From NCBI GenBank assembly GCA_900553655.1, contig USEQ01000021.1, forward strand, positions 1-9,888: a stretch of DNA of 9,888 nt, read 5' to 3'. Made by a program: the position numbers and the translations under genes. Below the pieces are notes generated by a model. That model was not told the origin of the DNA, ran no database searches, and was given only the letters and a program-made list of their open reading frames with translations. The stretch comes from an uncultured Slackia sp. (lineage in GTDB: Bacteria > Actinomycetota > Coriobacteriia > Coriobacteriales > Eggerthellaceae). This document shows positions 5,944 through 9,888 of this stretch, piece after piece; positions within the stretch are counted from its first letter, which is position 1; every line of letters starts with the position of its first letter.

Positions 5944-6638
5944 TGGACGCACACAGCGTTTTGGCAACGATCCTGAGCCTCGCTCTTTCTATAGGGGCTT
6001 TTGCCGGGTCTGTATGGCTGAACAAGAAAGTGAAGTCGTCCCTCCTCAACCCGCTGCTCGTATCGGTGGCGGTCATCATCTCCGTATTGGTCCTGCTGCA
6101 GATTCCCCTTGAGACCTACGAGCAAGGAGCGGAGGCCATTTCCGCCATGCTCGGCCCCGCGACCGCCGTGCTTGCCTATTCTATCTACCAGCAACGACGC
6201 GTGCTGAAAAGCCACTTCCTGCCCGTACTGCTCGGATGCCTTGCCGGATCGGTCACATCCATGGTCAGCGCCTACGCGCTGTGCCAGCTGCTGGGACTGG
6301 GCGACCAAGTGGCCCTTTCCACCTTGCCGAAGTCGACCACTGCCCCCATAGCGCTCTCCATTACGGGCGAGCTCGGCGGTACTGCATCCATCACCATGGC
6401 GGCCGTCATCACCACAGGCGTGCTCGGCGCAATTCTTTCGCCCACGCTAGCAAAGCTGTTCCGCATCCGCAGCAAAATTGCGCAAGGCGTGGCCATCGGC
6501 ACCTGCAGCCACGCCATAGGAACGACGAAAGCGCTCGAAATGGGAGAGCTCGAAGGAGCCATGAGCGGCGTTGCCATTGCCGTATCGGGGCTTTTAACCT
6601 GTTTCATCGTCATAGGGGCGCAGGCGTTTTTCGGCTAA
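5943..6638 (+). CDS. lrgB: LrgB/CidB-family membrane protein
   Basis: A 231-residue multi-pass inner-membrane protein of the LrgB/CidB family, which works with LrgA/CidA-type proteins in control of cell lysis or in pyruvate/organic-acid movement. Clear family motifs: MLGPATAVLAYSIY at 69-82, LPKSTTAPIA at 128-137, and GTCSHAIGTTKALEMGELEGA at 186-206. Hydrophobic helices alternate with short loops throughout. AAGGAG lies seven bases before the ATG, and the ATG overlaps the lrgA stop, so the pair is co-transcribed and probably translationally coupled. Length is normal for the family. Directly after the stop, another frame stays open and coding-like to 6757. Confidence 0.93.
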   Translation: MDAHSVLATILSLALSIGAFAGSVWLNKKVKSSLLNPLLVSVAVIISVLVLLQIPLETYEQGAEAISAMLGPATAVLAYSIYQQRRVLKSHFLPVLLGCLAGSVTSMVSAYALCQLLGLGDQVALSTLPKSTTAPIALSITGELGGTASITMAAVITTGVLGAILSPTLAKLFRIRSKIAQGVAIGTCSHAIGTTKALEMGELEGAMSGVAIAVSGLLTCFIVIGAQAFFG

Positions 6639-6757
6639 GCGCCCGCAAACGCAAGGCGCCCGCAAAACCCGCAGACGCCTTGCAAGACAACTCGCCCTCC
6701 CTCAAGAAAGAAGACGAGCCTTCATCAAGCGAAGAGCGGAGATTCATCTCGCGCTAA
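6639..6757 (+). other. Coding-like hydrophilic tail out of frame behind lrgB
   Basis: In the plus frame other than that of lrgB, about 40 codons with mostly C/G-ending choices encode a Lys/Glu/Ser/Pro-rich segment (RKRKAPAKPADALQDN, then KKEDEPSSSEER) and stop at 6757, five bases before the convergent neighbour's stop. One additional T in the TTTTT run at 6627-6631 would fuse it to lrgB. It also contains an 8-bp inverted repeat (6651-6658 with 6676-6683, 17-nt loop) with no T-run after it. Confidence 0.35.
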
Positions 6758-6762
6758 GATAG

Positions 6763-7383
6763 CTATCGAATGAAATTCGTGCGAATGACGGGTTCGCGCG
6801 GCGGCATCTCGATTCCGGCGTTCTTACCCGCTTCGATGCACTTCATAATCCACGCCATATTGCGGCCGAGCGTACGCATGGTCTGCATGCCCTCTTCGTC
6901 GTGCATGACCTCCTCGGGCGTGTTTCCATGAACTTGATTCCAATACTGAGAGCCGACAACCACCATGTTCGAAATGGTGAAATACTTATTGAGCTGGTCG
7001 AAGGTTGCCGTTGCGCCCCCTCGGCGACAACTGGCAATAGCAGCAGCGGGCTTGCCAGCGAACAAATCGCCCCTGCCATAGAACGCACGATCCATAAACG
7101 ACGTGAGCGCGCCCGACGCGCTGGCGAAATGCACCGGCGACCCGAAAACGAACGCGTCGTAGCGCGAAGCGTCGTCGAGGAATTGGTTCACCGCGTCATC
7201 AATAAAGCAGCGACCCGACTTGAGACACTTCCCGCAACCGAGACACCCGGAGATAGCGCCCGTTCCAATCCACATGATGTCGGCGTCGATGCCTTGCTCC
7301 TGCAAACCGGCCTCGACCGCGCCAAGCGCCGTATACGTGCAGCCGCGACGATGCGGGCTTCCGTTGATAAGCAATGCCTTCAT
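6763..7383 (-). CDS. Iron-sulfur flavoprotein of the flavodoxin/NADPH-FMN reductase family
   Basis: A 206-residue cytoplasmic flavoprotein expected to bind FMN and a 4Fe-4S cluster and to move electrons. The N terminus, MKALLINGSPHRRGCTYTAL, is the phosphate-binding loop of the NADPH-dependent FMN reductase fold. A compact cysteine motif C47-x2-C50-x2-C53-x5-C59 matches the cluster site of archaeal and clostridial iron-sulfur flavoproteins. GSPVHFASASG at 81-91 is the second flavin loop, and SCRRGGATAT near 119 continues the FMN pocket. AAGGGGG precedes the ATG. An 89-bp gap separates it from a small membrane protein gene upstream on the same strand. Its electron donor and acceptor are unknown. 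Such proteins are frequent in strict anaerobes. Confidence 0.9.
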   Translation of the reverse strand: MKALLINGSPHRRGCTYTALGAVEAGLQEQGIDADIMWIGTGAISGCLGCGKCLKSGRCFIDDAVNQFLDDASRYDAFVFGSPVHFASASGALTSFMDRAFYGRGDLFAGKPAAAIASCRRGGATATFDQLNKYFTISNMVVVGSQYWNQVHGNTPEEVMHDEEGMQTMRTLGRNMAWIMKCIEAGKNAGIEMPPREPVIRTNFIR

Positions 7384-7472
7384 GAGGACCCCCTTTTTGG
7401 TTCAAGCTATCGCATCCCCATGATACCGCGCCTGAACCCCAAGCTGCCCCGTCGTTGCCAGGATGTATCGCA

Positions 7473-7673
7473 TTACCCGGAATGGCTCTTTCGAACGCAC
7501 AGCCCTGCAACAAAAAGAGCGAGCAAGAACGCACCTGCTATGCCCATGGCAAGCACCCCCGCCTGCTCGCCGAAGATGCATCCTATCAGTGCGCTTGCCA
7601 GAACGGAAACCACCAGATAGAACGAGGCCACCGCATAGACAACAAGCACTAACGATCCATCATGCTGTTCCAT
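7473..7673 (-). CDS. Small two-helix membrane protein, unknown function
   Basis: A 66-residue predicted membrane protein. Residues about 8-33 (from SLVLVVYAVASFYL) and about 38-60 (from AGVLAMGIAGAFLL) are two hydrophobic helices separated by a short CIFGEQ turn. The C terminus is basic (CVRKSHSG), suggesting that end faces the cytoplasm by the positive-inside rule. AGAGG lies five bases before the ATG, which supports real translation. It may be co-transcribed with the downstream iron-sulfur flavoprotein, 89 bp away. I do not recognise a family. Confidence 0.6.
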   Translation of the reverse strand: MEQHDGSLVLVVYAVASFYLVVSVLASALIGCIFGEQAGVLAMGIAGAFLLALFVAGLCVRKSHSG

Positions 7674-7749
7674 TCCTGCCTCTTTCCGTATCGGTGATCA
7701 TGACGGCCGACAAAACAATGGAACGAACTGCGGAGGGGCCAGGCAGCGA

Positions 7750-7765
7750 GCGCCGCCCGCGGCGC
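7750..7765. repeat. GC-only inverted repeat in a divergent intergenic region
   Basis: GCGCCGC (7750-7756) and GCGGCGC (7759-7765) form a 7-bp palindrome with a 2-bp centre, between the small membrane protein gene (minus) and the HAD gene (plus). No T-run follows on either strand. The rest of the 226-bp gap shows only a weak TACACT -10-like hexamer at 7839-7844. Confidence 0.4.
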
Positions 7766-7887
7766 AAAATCGTCCGCACAGCGCAATGCCGCTCCTTACC
7801 GCCGGGATTTTCCTCCAGGCACATGCCGTTGCAACCTATACACTGTCACGACAAATCGTTTACAAGGAGAAACGGTCAAACGAGAAC

Positions 7888-7893
7888 AAGGGA
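7888..7893 (+). promoter_or_regulatory. Ribosome binding site supporting the long start of the HAD gene
   Basis: AAGGGA lies six bases before the ATG at 7900. The alternative ATG at 8050, where the HAD domain begins, has no comparable purine-rich site, so the extended start is favoured. Confidence 0.55.
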
Positions 7894-7899
7894 CGCACT

Positions 7900-8685
7900 A
7901 TGAACGATTGCACCGAAAGCTACGAAAAGGGCCGTACTTTTACCCCCGAAAGCAACGAAAAGGAGCGCACCGCCGCCAGAAGTCGAGAGCACAACGGGTT
8001 CCCCCTCGCTTCATTCGCCCATGCGGATATCCGGCCCGGCGCTCCCGACATGATCGAGGGCGTGATTTTCGACCTTGACGGCACGCTTCTCGACTCTATG
8101 CCTTGGTGGGAGAACCTTGGCGAAAACTACCTGATTTCGCGCGGGAAGACGCCCGCGCACGACATACGCCACCACTTCAAGAGACTCACGCTTGAAGGCT
8201 CCGCCCGATACATGAAAGAAGAGTACGGCCTCGAAGAGTCCATTGCAGAGATTTCCGCAGGCATTCTGGCCGGAATCGAACACGCCTATCGTGACTCCAT
8301 CCCCTTGAAGCCCGGAGTTATCGAGATGCTCGAAGCATTCTCTCGGTCGGGGGTACGCATGTGCGTGGCAACAGCCACGGAGCATCATTGCGCCCAGGCT
8401 GCGCTGGAAAGACTTGAGGTCCTGCATTATTTCTCAGCTGTTTTCACTTGCAGCGAAGTGGGGGCGAGCAAAACCGAACCGCTTATCTTCGACATATCGC
8501 TTGCGCATTTGGAAACACCATGTGAAACAACATTCGTCATGGAAGATTCGCTCCACGCCATAGAAACGGCACGCAGGGCCGGCTTTCCGACCATCGCCGT
8601 GCACGAAGCAGCATCGGCAAGCGACGAAGCGGCAATCAGGCACATTGCGGATGTGTATCTGGATTCGTTCGGACTGAAGCGCTAG
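7900..8685 (+). CDS. HAD-superfamily hydrolase (beta-phosphoglucomutase/phosphatase type)
   Basis: Cytoplasmic HAD-superfamily phosphatase or phosphomutase, subfamily IA, acting through an Asp-phosphate intermediate. With the ATG at 7900 it has 261 residues. Motif I FDLDGTLLDSM gives the nucleophile Asp58 and acid/base Asp60; motif II is near CVATAT (155-160); motif III is Lys191 in SKTEPLIF; motif IV is the acidic pair Glu215/Asp216 in MEDSLHA. An alpha-helical cap lies between motifs I and II. The domain itself starts at the ATG at 8050 (211 residues, the normal family length). The first 50 residues are an unusual charged extension carrying two 11-codon repeats. The lysine-loop proline usual in beta-phosphoglucomutase relatives (KPxP) is replaced by KTEP. 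The substrate is unknown. Confidence 0.88.
   Translation: MNDCTESYEKGRTFTPESNEKERTAARSREHNGFPLASFAHADIRPGAPDMIEGVIFDLDGTLLDSMPWWENLGENYLISRGKTPAHDIRHHFKRLTLEGSARYMKEEYGLEESIAEISAGILAGIEHAYRDSIPLKPGVIEMLEAFSRSGVRMCVATATEHHCAQAALERLEVLHYFSAVFTCSEVGASKTEPLIFDISLAHLETPCETTFVMEDSLHAIETARRAGFPTIAVHEAASASDEAAIRHIADVYLDSFGLKR
7913..7970 (+). repeat. Two 33-bp-spaced direct repeats at the start of the HAD gene
   Basis: CCGAAAGCNACGAAAAGG occurs at 7913-7930 and 7946-7963 with one difference (T or A at N). Looser matching continues to 7937 and 7970. The 33-bp spacing equals 11 codons, giving protein units ESYEKGR and ESNEKER. It could be an in-frame peptide repeat or a tandem DNA-binding site about three helical turns apart. 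Confidence 0.8.
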
Positions 8686-8708
8686 CACCTTTCCCTCAAC
8701 ACGCAAAA

Positions 8709-8762
8709 GCCCCGAACCGTCCGCCTTGCTTCTCTCGAAGCGAAAGACAGACGACTCGGGGC
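8709..8762 (-). terminator. Intrinsic terminator for the minus-strand FAD flavoprotein gene
   Basis: GCCCCGA (8709-8715) pairs with TCGGGGC (8756-8762), with further inner pairing at CGTC/GACG and GCTTC/GAAGC. On the minus strand the stem is followed by TTTT then GCG (8708 downward). That orientation ends transcripts from the flavoprotein gene, leaving a 3' leader-like tail of about 190 nt. On the plus strand it is followed by CAAG, so it is at most a weak terminator for the HAD gene. Confidence 0.6.
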
Positions 8763-8949
8763 CAAGAGCTTGCCGCACGCGAAGGGGAGGGAACGCGCGG
8801 CAATACATCGTGAAAAGTCGGCAAGGAGAGGTGGTGCTTCAAAGAACGGAAGCACCGAAATACCCTACTGCGTTAAGGCGCCATGCACCGCCATGGACGA
8901 ATTGCTTCATCACATTGCCGTACGAAGGCACCCGCAACGTCATCGTCGG
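8763..8949. other. Structured non-coding stretch between the terminator and the flavoprotein stop
   Basis: No credible gene is seen. Two further inverted repeats occur: TTGCCGC (8770-8776) with GCGGCAA (8797-8803), and GGTGCTTC (8833-8840) with GAAGCACC (8849-8856, 8-nt loop). Together with the terminator stem they give three successive hairpins in the minus-strand 3' region. They may stabilise the mRNA end or form a small RNA. Confidence 0.4.
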
Positions 8950-9888
8950 CTATTTCGCAGCCAGAGCGCGACCAACCACGTAGCCCTGCGTATGGCAGCG
9001 ACCAAGCGAAAGGCCAGGAAGATCCATCGGGTAGTCGGGGCTTCCGAAGAAGTTGCCCGCGCAGTTGCCAATGGCGTAAAGGCCTTCGATCGGATTACCC
9101 TCGGCATCAAGAACATTCATTTCCTCGTTCACGTTCACGCCATGCACGATTGCGGAAAGACGAATGTGACGATGGATGCCGTAGAAAGGTGCCTGCTTGA
9201 TAGGCTTGAGCCATTTTGCCTCTTTGCCCATGTCGGAATCTACGCCGGCATCGACAAGCTCGTTGTAGCGCTTCACCGTCTCGGCGAAAGCAGCTACATC
9301 GGTAAGGCCGAGCTTTTCGCCAAGTTCCTCGATGGTGTCTGCCTTAAACGTCGCAATGAGGTCTTCGTACACGCCCGTCTTCTCGCCCTCTTCTTCAGGC
9401 ATGTAGGCCTTCAGAGCTTCAGGGTCATAGAGCTTGCCGGGCCAGTCGGCGCAGTCGGTCATGTAGTTGCTATCGAAGACCTGCGTGTAGTAGCCCTCGT
9501 CTTGCGGGCCGGTAAGGAAGTTGCCCATATAGGCCATTGCAGAACGAGATTCGTTGCAGAAACGCGTGCCGTCGTTTTTCACGCAGAGGAATGGCATGTC
9601 GGCCATGGAGCCAGGACCAGCGTCGAAGTCGTGCTGGACCTTAGAGCCGCATACCGGCTCCATGCGAGCGCCCGCCCACACCATCATCTTCTGACCGTCA
9701 CCCGTCTTGTTGTTCTGCTTACGAGCAATATTGGCCATATCGGGATTGTAGTAGGCCATCATTTCGTCGTCATTGGTGTAGTCGCCCGTGGCAATTACGA
9801 CGCCCTTGGAACCGTTGAACTGAACGTGGCCATTATCGGTATCGCAAATCACGCCGATAACCTTGCCGGAGTCATCTTTGACGAGCTG
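8950..9888 (-). CDS. FAD-dependent fumarate-reductase-like oxidoreductase, C-terminal part
   Basis: C-terminal 312 codons of a FAD_binding_2 family flavoprotein (fumarate/urocanate reductase and ketosteroid dehydrogenase relatives); the start and the N-terminal dinucleotide-binding motif are outside the right edge. Visible hallmarks: GVVIATGDY of the flavin domain, a capping-domain stretch around PGSMADMPFLCVKNDGTRF, VHGVNVNEEMNVL preceding the final FAD segment, then EGLYAIGNCAGNFFG and PGLSLGRCHTQGYVVGRAL. In respiratory relatives the last segment usually reads GNAL or similar; here GRCHTQG differs, so the substrate may not be fumarate. Expansion of such flavoproteins, often exported by Tat and paired with cytochromes, is known in Eggerthellaceae; whether this one has a signal peptide cannot be seen. 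A terminator lies downstream. Confidence 0.9.
   Translation of the reverse strand, partial: QLVKDDSGKVIGVICDTDNGHVQFNGSKGVVIATGDYTNDDEMMAYYNPDMANIARKQNNKTGDGQKMMVWAGARMEPVCGSKVQHDFDAGPGSMADMPFLCVKNDGTRFCNESRSAMAYMGNFLTGPQDEGYYTQVFDSNYMTDCADWPGKLYDPEALKAYMPEEEGEKTGVYEDLIATFKADTIEELGEKLGLTDVAAFAETVKRYNELVDAGVDSDMGKEAKWLKPIKQAPFYGIHRHIRLSAIVHGVNVNEEMNVLDAEGNPIEGLYAIGNCAGNFFGSPDYPMDLPGLSLGRCHTQGYVVGRALAAK

Noticed and set aside
5392..5967. A 191-codon minus-strand frame antisense to lrgA
   Set aside because: It is rich in Asp/Gly/His/Cys as expected for the complement of membrane-helix codons, and lacks a good ribosome site or family features.
6758..6767. GATAGCTATC palindrome at the convergent ends of the lrgB region and the flavoprotein gene
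   Set aside because: Only 5-bp arms with no spacer and no supporting context; expected by chance at this length.

Overview
The window is ordinary bacterial chromosome at high GC (about 58-60 % by eye, mostly C/G-ending codons). A standalone FAD-dependent fumarate-reductase-like flavoprotein, a CxxCxxC iron-sulfur flavoprotein and the codon style fit an anaerobic actinobacterium of the Coriobacteriia/Eggerthellaceae type (Eggerthella, Slackia, Gordonibacter and relatives). That placement is inference; no rRNA or tRNA gene is present to confirm it. No CRISPR array, insertion sequence, tRNA or phage module was recognised.

Left part (1-3558, minus strand): a KBL/BioF-type pyridoxal-phosphate acyltransferase, a NUDIX hydrolase and an RlmK-like 23S rRNA methyltransferase form a tight operon. 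The first two abut (stop TAG directly followed by ATG) and the second and third are 23 nt apart. After a 208-bp gap rich in inverted repeats comes a hotdog-fold thioesterase on the same strand.

Middle (3559-5134): a divergent intergenic region with a perfect 17-bp palindrome leads to an M29-family metallo-aminopeptidase on the plus strand.

Next (5135-6757, plus): an LrgA/LrgB (CidA/CidB) membrane-protein pair. The lrgA reading frame is broken. Its hydrophilic N-terminal part (frame starting at 5381) and its membrane part (open from 5425) lie in different frames. The break sits in a region where a 13-bp sequence is repeated 23 bp apart, and removal of one 23-bp unit would restore an uninterrupted gene. 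lrgB is intact, but a coding-like 40-codon hydrophilic tail follows its stop in another frame.

Right part (6763-9888): on the minus strand an iron-sulfur flavodoxin-family protein and a small two-helix membrane protein; on the plus strand a HAD phosphatase/phosphomutase-like protein with an unusual repeat-bearing N-terminal extension; then a stem-loop-rich gap with a terminator pointing leftward; and finally the C-terminal part of a large FAD flavoprotein whose start is beyond the right edge.

The genes do not form one pathway. The strongest candidate for something unusual is the repeat-associated lrgA frameshift, which could be a pseudogene, an assembly error or a phase-variable switch.
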